A stretch of 30,572 nt of DNA from an uncultured Lachnospiraceae bacterium (GCA_910577645.1 CAJTOL010000036.1:1-30572); one strand, 5' to 3'; positions 23,151 through 30,475 are shown, counted from the first letter of the stretch. Made by a program: numbers and translations. The notes: generated by a model not told the origin, from the letters alone.

Positions 23151-24590
23151 ATGCGAAAAGATTTTTTATGGGGCGGCGCAACTGCCGCCAATCAATGTGA
23201 AGGCGGATGGCAGGCAGGAGGCCGGGGAAAGGCTATTGTGGATGTAATTCCTCACGGTAAAAACCGCCTTCCGGTTATGAAAGGCATTATGGATTACAGG
23301 ACTCTTCCCAAAGACTCCTTTTATCCGGGAAGAGAAGCCGTGGATTTTTACAGCCGCTACAAAGAGGATATTGCCTTATTTGCAGAGATGGGGTTTCAAT
23401 GCTACCGATTTTCTTTTTCCTGGTCCCGGATTTTTCCTACGGGAGAGGAGGAAACGCCCAATGAAGCCGGACTAAAGTTTTACGAGAATGTGATTGATGA
23501 GCTGCTTTCCTATGATATCCAACCGGTGGTTACCATCTGTCACTTTGACATGCCTTTAAACCTGGTGGAAAAATATGGTTCCTGGAGAAGCCGGAAGGTT
23601 ATTGACAGTTATCTTAAATACTGTGAAGCTATTTTCCGCCGTTTCCATAATAAGGTGCGGTACTGGATTACCTTCAATGAGATTAACATGTTGATGCATC
23701 TGCCCTTTATGGGAGCCGGCCTGCGGTTTGAAGAAGGCGAAAATATATTAGAGACCCAATATCAGGCGGCCCACCATGAACTAGTGGCCTCCGCTTTGGC
23801 TACCAGGCTGGCCCACAGGATTGATCCCAGGCTTCAGATTGGCTGTATGTTGGCGGCCGGAAGTGTTTACCCCTACAGCTGCCGTCCGGAGGATGTGTGG
23901 GAGAGCCGGAAAATGGATCGGGAAAATTATTTCTTTATTGATGTCCAGGCCAGAGGAGAGTATCCTTCCTACGCAAAAAGATTTTTGGCCCGGAACCGGC
24001 TGAATATTGCCATGGAGCCGGAAGACGAGAAGCTCCTGAGGGAAAATACCGTGGATTTTATCTCCCTTTCTTACTATAACAGCCGGACTGTCCGTACCCA
24101 CGGGGAACAGGAGGCCTCCGGCGGGAACGTATTTGCGTCTGCTAAAAACCCGTATCTTACCTGCAGTGAATGGGGATGGCCCATTGATCCTACCGGTTTT
24201 CGAATTACGCTGAATGACCTTTATGACCGTTATCAAAAGCCCCTGTTTGTAGTAGAAAACGGCCTGGGGGCAGTGGATACGATGGAAGAAAACGGAGAGA
24301 TTCATGACGATTACCGGATTGACTACCTGAGCTCCCATATTCAGGCCATGATAGAAGCCTGCAATGAGGACGGGGTGGATATTATTGGCTATACGCCCTG
24401 GGGCTGTATAGATTTGGTCAGCGCCAGCACCGGTGAAATGTCGAAACGATACGGGTTCATCTATGTAGAGAAAGACGATAATGGAAAGGGAACCTTAAAC
24501 CGCCGCCGGAAACAGTCTTTCTACTGGTATCAGAATCTAATCCGCCAGAAGGGGGAAAACTTCCTTTGTGAAATGTCTGTGAACTTATAG
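23151..24590 (+). CDS. 6-phospho-beta-glucosidase, glycoside hydrolase family 1
   Basis: It cleaves the phosphorylated beta-glucosides delivered by the PTS into glucose-6-phosphate and an aglycone or sugar. Counted from the ATG at 23151 it has 479 residues, with the acid/base E177 in TFNEIN and the nucleophile E369 in VVENGLG, both intact. The N-terminal FLWGGATAANQCEGG is a GH1 hallmark. An ATG at 23142 is in frame, but AGGAAAGG abuts it and is correctly spaced for 23151. Linkage to the PTS supports the 6-phospho specificity. Confidence 0.95.
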   Translation: MRKDFLWGGATAANQCEGGWQAGGRGKAIVDVIPHGKNRLPVMKGIMDYRTLPKDSFYPGREAVDFYSRYKEDIALFAEMGFQCYRFSFSWSRIFPTGEEETPNEAGLKFYENVIDELLSYDIQPVVTICHFDMPLNLVEKYGSWRSRKVIDSYLKYCEAIFRRFHNKVRYWITFNEINMLMHLPFMGAGLRFEEGENILETQYQAAHHELVASALATRLAHRIDPRLQIGCMLAAGSVYPYSCRPEDVWESRKMDRENYFFIDVQARGEYPSYAKRFLARNRLNIAMEPEDEKLLRENTVDFISLSYYNSRTVRTHGEQEASGGNVFASAKNPYLTCSEWGWPIDPTGFRITLNDLYDRYQKPLFVVENGLGAVDTMEENGEIHDDYRIDYLSSHIQAMIEACNEDGVDIIGYTPWGCIDLVSASTGEMSKRYGFIYVEKDDNGKGTLNRRRKQSFYWYQNLIRQKGENFLCEMSVNL

Positions 24591-24663
24591 AAAATCCTTA
24601 TAAAATCTGTTACAATGGAGCTGTCCTGAAAATTAAAAATCTTGTAGCAGAGGGGATTAGTCT

Positions 24664-25341
24664 ATGGAAGGGTTAAAAATATTAGTAGTAGACGATGAAT
24701 CACGTATGCGGAAGCTGGTGCGGGACTTTTTAAAGGTCAAGGGTTTTCGTGTAATAGAAGCAGGGGACGGGGAAGAGGCTTTGGACATATTTTTCCGGGA
24801 AAAAGACATTTCTCTGATTCTTTTAGACGTAATGATGCCCAAACTGGACGGATGGGAAGTATTAAAGACCATCCGCCAGTATTCAAAAGTCCCCATTATG
24901 ATGCTGACTGCCCGGGGAGAAGAGCGGGACGAGCTCCAGGGATTTGACTTGGGAGTGGACGAGTATATTTCCAAACCATTCAGTCCAAAAATCTTAACGG
25001 CCAGGGTGGAGGCAATTTTAAGAAGAGCAGGCAGCAAGGCCTCGGACGCGGTTACCGTAGGCGGGATTACCATTGATAAATCAGCCAGGCAGGTAACCAT
25101 AGACGGCCAGCCTGTGGAGCTGAGCTATAAAGAGTTCGAGCTTTTAGACTATTTCATAAATAATCAGGGTATGGCCCTGTCCCGGGAAAAGATTCTCAAT
25201 AACGTTTGGAATTATGACTATTTCGGGGATGCCCGCACGATTGATACCCATGTGAAAAAGCTGAGAAGCAAATTGGGAGATAAAGGAGATTATATTAAAA
25301 CTGTGTGGGGAATGGGCTACAAATTTGAGGTGAACGAATAA
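24664..25341 (+). CDS. OmpR/PhoB-family response regulator, no adjacent kinase
   Basis: A two-component output protein of 225 residues. The receiver has acidic D10/D11, phosphoacceptor D55 (LLDVMMP), T82 and K104 (YISKPFS). The C-terminal winged helix contains SYKEFELLDYF and ARTIDTHVKKLRSKLG ending in GMGYKFE. All key residues are present. In this subfamily a histidine kinase normally follows directly; here the next 380 bases hold none and mobile-element debris begins. Either it is a natural orphan or its kinase gene was lost or displaced by the insertion. Confidence 0.95.
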   Translation: MEGLKILVVDDESRMRKLVRDFLKVKGFRVIEAGDGEEALDIFFREKDISLILLDVMMPKLDGWEVLKTIRQYSKVPIMMLTARGEERDELQGFDLGVDEYISKPFSPKILTARVEAILRRAGSKASDAVTVGGITIDKSARQVTIDGQPVELSYKEFELLDYFINNQGMALSREKILNNVWNYDYFGDARTIDTHVKKLRSKLGDKGDYIKTVWGMGYKFEVNE

Positions 25342-25412
25342 AGGCAGTATGCGTTAAAGTCAGTATTTATGGGCGTTTCCGGGTTTTGAGGATGCGCCGG
25401 GTGGGGGAGTTT

Positions 25413-25434
25413 CTACCAAAATACTACCAAATAT
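25413..25434 (+). repeat. Abutting direct repeat CTACCAAAATA / CTACCAAATAT
   Basis: Two near-identical 11-mers side by side just past the response regulator. Short tandem boxes like these are found next to attachment sites of tyrosine recombinases, but no integrase gene is present, so that role is only a guess. Confidence 0.4.
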
Positions 25435-25502
25435 ATGGTTTTTGTGGAGTAAATTTTCTATTATGTTCTATCATTTTTTACGAATTTCATAGCAGGTTTT
25501 TA

Positions 25503-25538
25503 CCGGGGCTGGTTGACATGGATTTCAACCAGCCCCGG
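25503..25538. repeat. Perfect 14-bp stem hairpin
   Basis: CCGGGGCTGGTTGA (25503-25516) and its exact complement (25525-25538) enclose an 8-base loop. Neither strand has a T-tract after it, so it is not a standard terminator. It could be an element end or a processing signal. Confidence 0.7.
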
Positions 25539-25722
25539 CTTGTCAAAGGGCATGGAAAGGCCTGCCATATCTGCTAAAATCCTTTACATTTTTTCCGTGA
25601 ATTAGCATGAATTATATTTTTATTAGCCCCAAATTAGGTGAGGTAATTGCTGAAAGCCGCATAAATACTGGGTTTCTTGACTCCGCATTAGGAAATTATG
25701 ATATTTTGTATGAGCGTGTTAC

Positions 25723-25917
25723 ATGGATATGGAGGTGGCGGCGATATTGAACATCAGTAAGTCGCTGGCATATGAGTATATGCAGGGGGCGGATTGTCCA
25801 TTTGCCGTGCTGAAAATCAACAGCCGTTACGTTGTGCCGTACAACAGCTTTTGTGCATGGTATGAGAGTCTGGGTGACAATGACGGAGAAAGGGGCGTAA
25901 ATAGAAAGCAGTTATAA
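25723..25917 (+). CDS. Excisionase-like small HTH protein
   Basis: A protein of 64 residues with EVAAILNISKSLAYEYMQG as the helix-turn-helix, then VLKINSRYVVPYNSFCAWY, the beta-wing typical of HTH_17/MerR-like excisionases of conjugative elements. It would bend DNA for the excision reaction of a tyrosine integrase. No integrase is next to it, and the ribosome binding site is poor, so it may be a leftover. Its position at the start of the debris zone supports an integrated element here. Confidence 0.65.
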   Translation: MDMEVAAILNISKSLAYEYMQGADCPFAVLKINSRYVVPYNSFCAWYESLGDNDGERGVNRKQL

Positions 25918-25925
25918 AATAGCGG

Positions 25926-25959
25926 CATACAGGCTGGCTGGTCCAGTTCAGCCTGTATG
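25926..25959. repeat. Perfect 10-bp stem hairpin after the HTH gene
   Basis: CATACAGGCT (25926-25935) pairs with AGCCTGTATG (25950-25959), 14-base loop. No T-run follows. It may still mark the end of the HTH transcript. Confidence 0.65.
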
Positions 25960-26282
25960 TAATGAATAATGCAACAAGATTAAATTTTGAACGAGGAGGA
26001 AAGTGACGTATTGTGGTTTGGATAAGAGAAATAGGGAATAAAACACAAGATATTGTGGTTTAAAGAGTAAAAATAGGGTCAAAAACAGGGCGAAAAACAA
26101 CCATTTTTGACCCCTTATTTTTGCCCTTTCCACAGATGACATCGGGATTTTAGAGGTAAAAGAGAAAAAATAAGGGATGGGAGATGAAAATTTCCTGTCT
26201 GATTCGTTCCACAATCTCATCCTGTGTCAGCTTATGTTTAATTCCCCTACTATTCGTTCACCTCCAGCACCATTTTTTATGA
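25960..26282. other. AT-rich stretch without a recognisable gene
   Basis: It holds a direct repeat TATTGTGGTTT at 26009 and 26051 (42 bases apart) and a perfect 10-bp inverted repeat GGGTCAAAAA / TTTTTGACCC (26076-26085, 26104-26113) inside a longer imperfect palindrome. A minus-strand open frame at 25948-26220 is low-complexity and looks like a by-product of these repeats. On the minus strand near 26145-26240 a short stretch reads KHKLTQDEIVERIRQEIF, possibly a gene remnant of unknown family. Confidence 0.5.
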
Positions 26283-26910
26283 ATTAATAATGTAATAGAT
26301 TTTGAAGTGGTAGCGGGGAATGTCCACGACAGTGTGCCATTTTGGGGACTGTACCGGAGCGTAAACGGAAGGGTGAAATATTCCAAATACTATGTAATGG
26401 ATGTGGGCTATAAGATCCCAGTAATTGCAAGGAAGCTAATCGAGGGTGGAAAGATTCCGGTTATGTCCTATAAACGTCTAATGATAAAGAACGGGTATTT
26501 TCAAAAGAGCGATTATGTATATGATGAATACTTTGCTTGTTATCTGTGTCCAAGTAACCAGATACTAAAATATAGCACAACAAACCGTGAAGAATACCGT
26601 GAATACAAAAGCGATGGAAAAAGTGTAAGGGATGTGCGTACCGAAACCAATGTACGGGAAGCAAAGACCATGTAAGAGTGGTGAGCCGCCATGTATGGGA
26701 GGAATACATGGAAGAAGTGGAGGGGATTCATCATCAGACCGAAATGAAAGAAATCTATCAAAAACGGAAAGAAGCTATCGAACAAGTCATTGCAGACGGA
26801 AAAAACATGGGATGAGATATACACAGTACAAAGGATTGGCTAAAGTGACAATGGAACTGACCCTTATATTTGCATGTATAAATCTAAAGAAACTGGCAAT
26901 CCGGAAATGA
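26283..26910 (+). pseudogene. IS1182-family transposase, truncated and frameshifted
   Basis: This is the C-terminal half of a DDE transposase. Family landmarks run in order across three frames: FEVVAGNVHDSVPF and VMDVGYKIPVIARKL (catalytic region, with the family's DAGYK changed to DVGYK); YDEYFACYLCPSNQILKYST; KKCKGCAYRNQC (cysteine cluster); SRHVWEEYMEE; and HGMRYTQYKGLAKVTMELT followed by ACINLKKLA. Frame 1 ends after about 26612, frame 2 runs to about 26805 and frame 3 to the stop at 26908. Each switch matches loss of one A in an A-run (near 26617 and 26801). The N-terminal half and the terminal repeats are missing, so the element is dead. Confidence 0.88.
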
Positions 26911-27278
26911 AGAAAGGGTGGGCTAAGGAAAGACTGTTCTTTTGTCTGGATATTAGAACAAATATATCTATATAAAATTCAAATGGTTCCGGGTGCATCG
27001 TATTAGTATCCCTGTATTTGTTCAACTCATGGAAGCTTTTTTGACCCTCCTGATAAATTATCCCCGCTTTCAACCTCATCCAAAAGGCAGGCAATCTCGT
27101 CAATGTCCACTACAAAATCTTCTTATCGCATATTTTAGGCAGAGTAACCGTTGGTGGATTTGTCATAATCTGCCCTTTCTGATAAAAGTAATTATGAAAG
27201 TTTACGCATAACTTTACGCTCTTTATTAACAGTAATATTTACTCACTATATGTATATCTGCAATTACAAAAAGTAGTA
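26911..27278. other. No intact gene; possible minus-strand remnant
   Basis: I see no complete gene. On the minus strand between about 27110 and 26940 two adjacent frames look protein-like (DEIACLLDEVESGDNLSGG in one, and ELNKYRDTNTMHPEPFEFY in the next), as if a gene had been frameshifted near 27050. The family is not recognised. Confidence 0.35.
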
Positions 27279-27307
27279 TTGACAATAGAAAATTTTGGCA
27301 GTATACT
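27279..27307 (+). promoter_or_regulatory. Near-consensus promoter of the secreted-protein gene
   Basis: TTGACA (27279-27284), an exact 17-base spacer, TATACT (27302-27307). Pentamers TAGTA (27274-27278), TACTA (27304-27308) and TAGTA (27324-27328) surround it. TAGTA/TACTA-like halves occur in BlaI/MecI-type operators, and a BlaI-type remnant lies downstream, so regulation by such a repressor is possible but unproven. Confidence 0.75.
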
Positions 27308-27352
27308 ATGCACTAAGTATAAATAGTACAATATAAGAAGGAGGTATATAGT

Positions 27353-27943
27353 ATAAATTTAAGGAAAGGATTTTCTACATTAGTAATGGCTATGGTTTTT
27401 GCAGTAACTGCTTCAATGCCAGCTTTTGCAGATGCAGGAACAAAAACTGCATCATTTGATACGGGAAGGATTCCTGTTTCAAATGAACATATGGTGATGC
27501 AAAGAACCAATGAGGCACCAACTCATGTAGGTGAAGTTAAGGAAGCGGGGCAGCTTGATGATGGAACGATTCTGTATGTGGAACTTACCGAGCAAACATC
27601 AGATGAACTTACTCGAGGTACAAACAAGACCAGTAGTAAGACATTTACTTTTTACACTGTTAATACTGCTGGAAAAAAGGTGACCGCATTTACAGTTAAA
27701 TCAACATGCAGTTGGTATCTTGATGGAGAAAATAGTTATATTAAGAATTTGAACTGTAGCTATACTATAAGCGATAATCGCTTCTCATGTGCATGGGATA
27801 AAGATAATGCAACAAATGAGCCATTAGACCATTCTCTTCCATTGGAAGTATCGTCAACGGCCGGGAATGCGTATTATGTTTTTTATGCAAGTCTGAATCC
27901 ATATACTACTAATATTGCACCGGTTTTAGGATATCAAAGTTAA
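27353..27943 (+). CDS. Secreted protein of unknown function, apparent ATA start
   Basis: From 27353 the frame encodes 196 residues beginning (M)NLRKGFSTLVMAMVFAVTA, a textbook signal peptide with cleavage after AFA (about residue 27). AAGGAGG ends 8 bases before codon 27353, which is ATA rather than ATG. No ATG, GTG or TTG occurs in frame between that ribosome binding site and the ATG at 27386, which would cut off the positive n-region. The mature part is Thr/Ser/Asn-rich, probably beta-structured, with three cysteines in a CSWYLDGENSY...NCSY...SCAW stretch. I do not recognise the family. It has its own strong promoter and terminator and is AT-rich like its neighbours, so it probably came with a mobile element. 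Confidence 0.7.
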   Translation: MNLRKGFSTLVMAMVFAVTASMPAFADAGTKTASFDTGRIPVSNEHMVMQRTNEAPTHVGEVKEAGQLDDGTILYVELTEQTSDELTRGTNKTSSKTFTFYTVNTAGKKVTAFTVKSTCSWYLDGENSYIKNLNCSYTISDNRFSCAWDKDNATNEPLDHSLPLEVSSTAGNAYYVFYASLNPYTTNIAPVLGYQS

Positions 27944-27980
27944 ATATATAGTCTTAATAACTGAGAAAGATGAGTAGTTA

Positions 27981-28018
27981 AAAGCTGTGACAAATTTTGT
28001 TGCAGCTTTCTGTTTCTA
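27981..28018 (+). terminator. Terminator after the secreted-protein gene
   Basis: AAAGCTG (27981-27987) pairs with CAGCTTT (28003-28009), with additional internal ACAAA/TTTGT pairing, followed by CTGTTTCT. It overlaps the next gene's -35 box. Confidence 0.6.
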
Positions 28019-28028
28019 ATCGTATAAT
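28000..28028 (+). promoter_or_regulatory. Promoter of the small membrane protein gene
   Basis: TTGCAG (28000-28005), a 17-base spacer, TATAAT (28023-28028), 46 bases before the start codon. Confidence 0.6.
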
Positions 28029-28074
28029 AAGTAGCGAAAGATGCTGTCTTTATTACATAAAAGGATAATATAAA

Positions 28075-28443
28075 ATGTCTAGAAAAAAAATATATATATC
28101 AGTTTTTTTAATTTGTTTAATATCAGCTTTTTTAATTTCAAACAACAATAAAATAATCGAAGTGAATTTTAGTGATACTACTATTACCGCGAATATAGAC
28201 AAAGATCAAAAAACTCAATTAGCTTTATTAAAAAGACTAGAGCAGCAAGTTAATCAGATAAATGGCGTTAAAAGTTCAAAAATCATAAAACGCAATGAAG
28301 GAAATATTTTAGATGTTGAGATAATATTATCTGCAGACACAACACCAACTGATGATTTGGAAAATAATATTATAAATATATTAAAAAATTCCTCAACATA
28401 TGATGAGATTTCTATATCATGGTTACTTAATAACGATATTTGA
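28075..28443 (+). CDS. Small single-pass membrane-anchored protein, unknown function
   Basis: A protein of 122 residues. A short basic start (MSRKK) and one hydrophobic helix (about 6-22) anchor it, leaving roughly 95 residues outside. The outer part has a beta-alpha-beta look (EVNFSDTTITANI, a helix with LLKRLEQQVNQI, INGVKSSKIIKR, DVEIILSA, then a helix), reminiscent of small ferredoxin-like domains, but I recognise no family. AAGGA lies 9 bases before the ATG. Strongly AT-rich. It sits between the secreted protein and the M56 sensor remnant; it may have been part of the same module. Confidence 0.6.
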   Translation: MSRKKIYISVFLICLISAFLISNNNKIIEVNFSDTTITANIDKDQKTQLALLKRLEQQVNQINGVKSSKIIKRNEGNILDVEIILSADTTPTDDLENNIINILKNSSTYDEISISWLLNNDI

Positions 28444-28499
28444 CATATTAATGTTGTAATGATAATATGTGTACTAAGTTCTATTAGTTCTTTAGATGC

Positions 28500-29248
28500 G
28501 TGGGTGAAATTTTGAATAAAACTCTATTATTTATAATGACGTTATCTGGTACGCAAGTATTTATTTTATACAAGCTTTTTAATTCGATTGCAAGCAAATA
28601 TTTTTCTTTACGTTGGAAATATTTTATTTTGAAGTCCTCTTTAGTATTTTATTTAATTCCATTCGCGTGGTTTAAATTTATTGTGTTAAGAGAGATTTAC
28701 AAGATATTCCCTAATTTAAAAACATATTTTTCGAGTAGTATTAAACATATTGATTTAACTAAATACATATTAGTCATTCAAGATGATAAAATCATCTCCT
28801 GGTCAGTAAAAGTTATATGGTTGATTTTGAGTTTGATATGTATTGTATCTACATTATTAGTTTTAAATCAGATTATAGGATATTTTAAGTTAAAAAAGTT
28901 ATATTTTAATTGGGATGACGAATCTATAAGTAAAATCGAACTGTTTTATAATATCAAAGCTGAATTGAAAGTGAAAAAAGATGTTAAACTGGTTTACTCA
29001 AATTTGTGTGATGTGCCATATACGATATATTTTTTAAATATATGGCTCTGTTAGCTATTGCTGTAAACTGGTATAATCCAATTTGCTATCTTATGTATTA
29101 TTACAAATGCTCTCGTATTGAGTTGATGCAAAAATGGACAAAGAAAATGGTGAAAGAATATTTTGATGGTTCTATTGTCAATTTAATAATAGCGTTTACA
29201 GGTGGTAAGAAATTATCACCAGAAGAGGCGGAAGATATAAAAAATTGA
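28500..29248 (+). pseudogene. M56/BlaR1-MecR1-type sensor with metalloprotease site deleted, joined to a BlaI-type repressor tail
   Basis: The first frame (28500-29054) has the multi-helix N-terminus of an M56 antirepressor (ALSGTQ-like TLSGTQVFILYKLF; long amphipathic segments; KVKKDVKLVYSNLCDVPYTI). Right after PYTI, where the family continues through GFFKP and the zinc motif HExxH, the frame breaks. Similarity resumes in another frame as FKYMALLAIAVNWYNPICYLMYYY (from about 29033), so about 40 residues including HExxH are missing. The second frame (29042-29248) then changes into MVKEYFDGSIVNLIIAF and KKLSPEEAEDIKN, which I recognise as the C-terminal dimerisation region of BlaI/MecI/CopY repressors. 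The order sensor-then-repressor is as in mecR1-mecI. The start (GTG at 28500, or TTG at 28512) is uncertain. Not functional as a protease. Confidence 0.75.
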
Positions 29249-29489
29249 TATAGGTTTATAATCATACGTAAAATAGTCTGTGCAAGATGCTGGTAGGCAA
29301 AAAAAGATGGTTCGCGTTACCCGGCGAGCAAAATCTGCGAACAGAGTAGAAAAAGACCCCGTGAGAGAGTTTCCCTGGCTGATTTGGAGGCGAAACAGAA
29401 AAAGCCACGCTGTAGCCGTTGTCTGAAAGCGGAATAGGAGGCTCTTGGCGGTAGGGTCATGAGAATGGAAAAGGCTCCAACAAAAAGGC
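29249..29489 (+). other. No recognisable gene
   Basis: The region has GC closer to that of the conjugative-element remnant than to the AT-rich island. A 39-codon frame starting near 29309 (MVRVTRRAKSANRVEKDPVR) and a short frame with PRCSRCLKAE have no match I know. It is probably the scarred left edge of the conjugation-gene remnant. Confidence 0.4.
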
Positions 29490-29793
29490 AAAAGTGGCTT
29501 GATTTCCACCATTATGAACGCCGCAGGTTTCGGTTCGGCATCCCAGACGGTATTGCCGCAGGAGATTGTGACGGTGGTTGAGGACTGTGGCTTTTTCGAG
29601 AGCATTCCCCTTTGGGCGGTCACGCTGATTGGCGGTCTGTTTATCACGGTGCTGTCATTCATTATGATAATGTCGGTGTATGGCGGTGTCGATGGTCTGG
29701 AGCTATGTGGGCGAACTGATATTCAATATGTTCATTCTTGTCGGTGAGGTCAAAATGGCAGACCGTGTTGTCCGTGAAATGATGGGCTTATAA
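29490..29793 (+). pseudogene. TrbL/VirB6-like conjugal transfer membrane protein, internal deletion
   Basis: Two pieces of one Tn1549-type conjugation gene are fused out of frame. The first (about 29490-29682) reads MNAAGFGSASQTVLPQEIV and then ESIPLWAVTLIGGLFITVLS, a conserved part of the protein. The second (29683-29793) reads AVSMVWSYVGELIFNMFILV and ends ADRVVREMMGL, the natural C-terminus. The middle, roughly a hundred residues of membrane segments in the intact family, is absent, and the upstream N-terminus is absent too. It shows that an integrative conjugative element once occupied this place. Confidence 0.8.
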
Positions 29794-29814
29794 TGTAAAA
29801 TTTTTCTGTGCGTA

Positions 29815-29843
29815 TTGACTTGATTGTATGAGATGAGTATAAT
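29815..29843 (+). promoter_or_regulatory. Consensus promoter of the toxin-antitoxin pair
   Basis: TTGACT (29815-29820), an exact 17-base spacer, TATAAT (29838-29843), 44 bases before the antitoxin start. Confidence 0.85.
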
Positions 29844-29887
29844 ATGGGTAGAATACTGCTATCTAATATATGCAAGGAGGCTGTGTT

Positions 29888-30154
29888 ATGAATATTCGTC
29901 CATCCGCAGCAATCCGCCAGAATTACAACGAGATTGCTGATATGTGCAGAAAGACCGCAGAGCCGATTTTCCTTACCAAGAATGGCGAGGGAGATTTAGT
30001 CGTTATGGATATTGAAACTTATAACCGCAGGGAAAAAATGCTGAAGCTCCGTGAGGAGCTTTTGGCAGTAGAGGAAGATAGAATGGCAGGCAGAGTTGGC
30101 TGTACGCTTGATGAACTGGACGCTTACCTTGATGATGTGATTGCAGAGGAGTAG
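29888..30154 (+). CDS. Phd/YefM-family antitoxin
   Basis: A protein of 88 residues with a Phd/YefM N-terminal fold (IRPSAAIRQNYNEIADMCRKT, then EPIFLTKNGEGDLVVMDIETY), which binds DNA and represses its own operon. The acidic C-terminal tail (about 50-88) would wrap and neutralise the toxin. AAGGAGG at 29874-29880 is 7 bases from the ATG at 29888; an upstream ATG at 29870 lies before the ribosome binding site and is rejected. The toxin gene begins 3 bases after the stop. Confidence 0.92.
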   Translation: MNIRPSAAIRQNYNEIADMCRKTAEPIFLTKNGEGDLVVMDIETYNRREKMLKLREELLAVEEDRMAGRVGCTLDELDAYLDDVIAEE

Positions 30155-30157
30155 CGT

Positions 30158-30475
30158 ATGGCAGAGAGCAGGAGATACAAAGTCATTGTTTCCGACAGGG
30201 CAAAGAGGATGTTGGGAACACATATCCGTTTTATGGCACAGGTCAATAAAGACGCAGCAAAGGCAAAAAAGAAAGAAATTATGACCGCTATGCGTTCCCT
30301 CTGCCAGATACCGCAGCGTTTTCCGTTTTTTGAGGAACTTTATATCACACCAAATAAATATCACAAAATGTTTATTGAGAAGTGGTATCTTGTCCTCTAT
30401 CAAATCCAAGACGATACTGTGTATGTGGATTATATCTTAGATTGCCGTAAGGATTACAGTTGGCTCATTCGATAA
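30158..30475 (+). CDS. RelE/ParE superfamily toxin
   Basis: A protein of 105 residues of the RelE/ParE plasmid-stabilisation family, with YKVIVSDRAKRMLGTHIRFM at the start, PQRFPFFEE in the middle, and KWYLVLYQIQDDTVYVDYILDCRKD near the end, as usual. RelE-type members cut mRNA on the ribosome and ParE types hit gyrase; the sequence does not let me choose firmly. Coupled 3 bases after the antitoxin. Both genes are intact, unlike the conjugation genes beside them. Confidence 0.92.
   Translation: MAESRRYKVIVSDRAKRMLGTHIRFMAQVNKDAAKAKKKEIMTAMRSLCQIPQRFPFFEELYITPNKYHKMFIEKWYLVLYQIQDDTVYVDYILDCRKDYSWLIR

Larger units (their letters stand above)
25342..25722. other. Gene-poor junction region with two structured repeats
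   Basis: I recognise no gene here. It contains the direct repeat at 25413-25434 and the perfect hairpin at 25503-25538. A 38-codon frame beginning at 25607 (MNYIFISPKLGEVIAESRIN) has a protein-like look but no family I know and no clear ribosome binding site. The region marks the change from ordinary chromosome to mobile-element remnants. Confidence 0.5.

Noticed and set aside
25948..26220. Minus-strand 90-codon frame in the AT-rich stretch
   Set aside because: It is low-complexity Phe/Leu-rich sequence produced by the TATTGTGGTTT direct repeat and has no recognisable family or ribosome binding site.
26864..27211. Intact genes in the region after the transposase (minus 26864-27103, plus 26993-27211)
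   Set aside because: No ribosome binding sites or family match; the minus-strand frames look like a frameshifted remnant at most.
29216..29662. Minus-strand 148-codon frame
   Set aside because: It is antisense to the TrbL-like remnant, whose protein similarity is clear on the plus strand.
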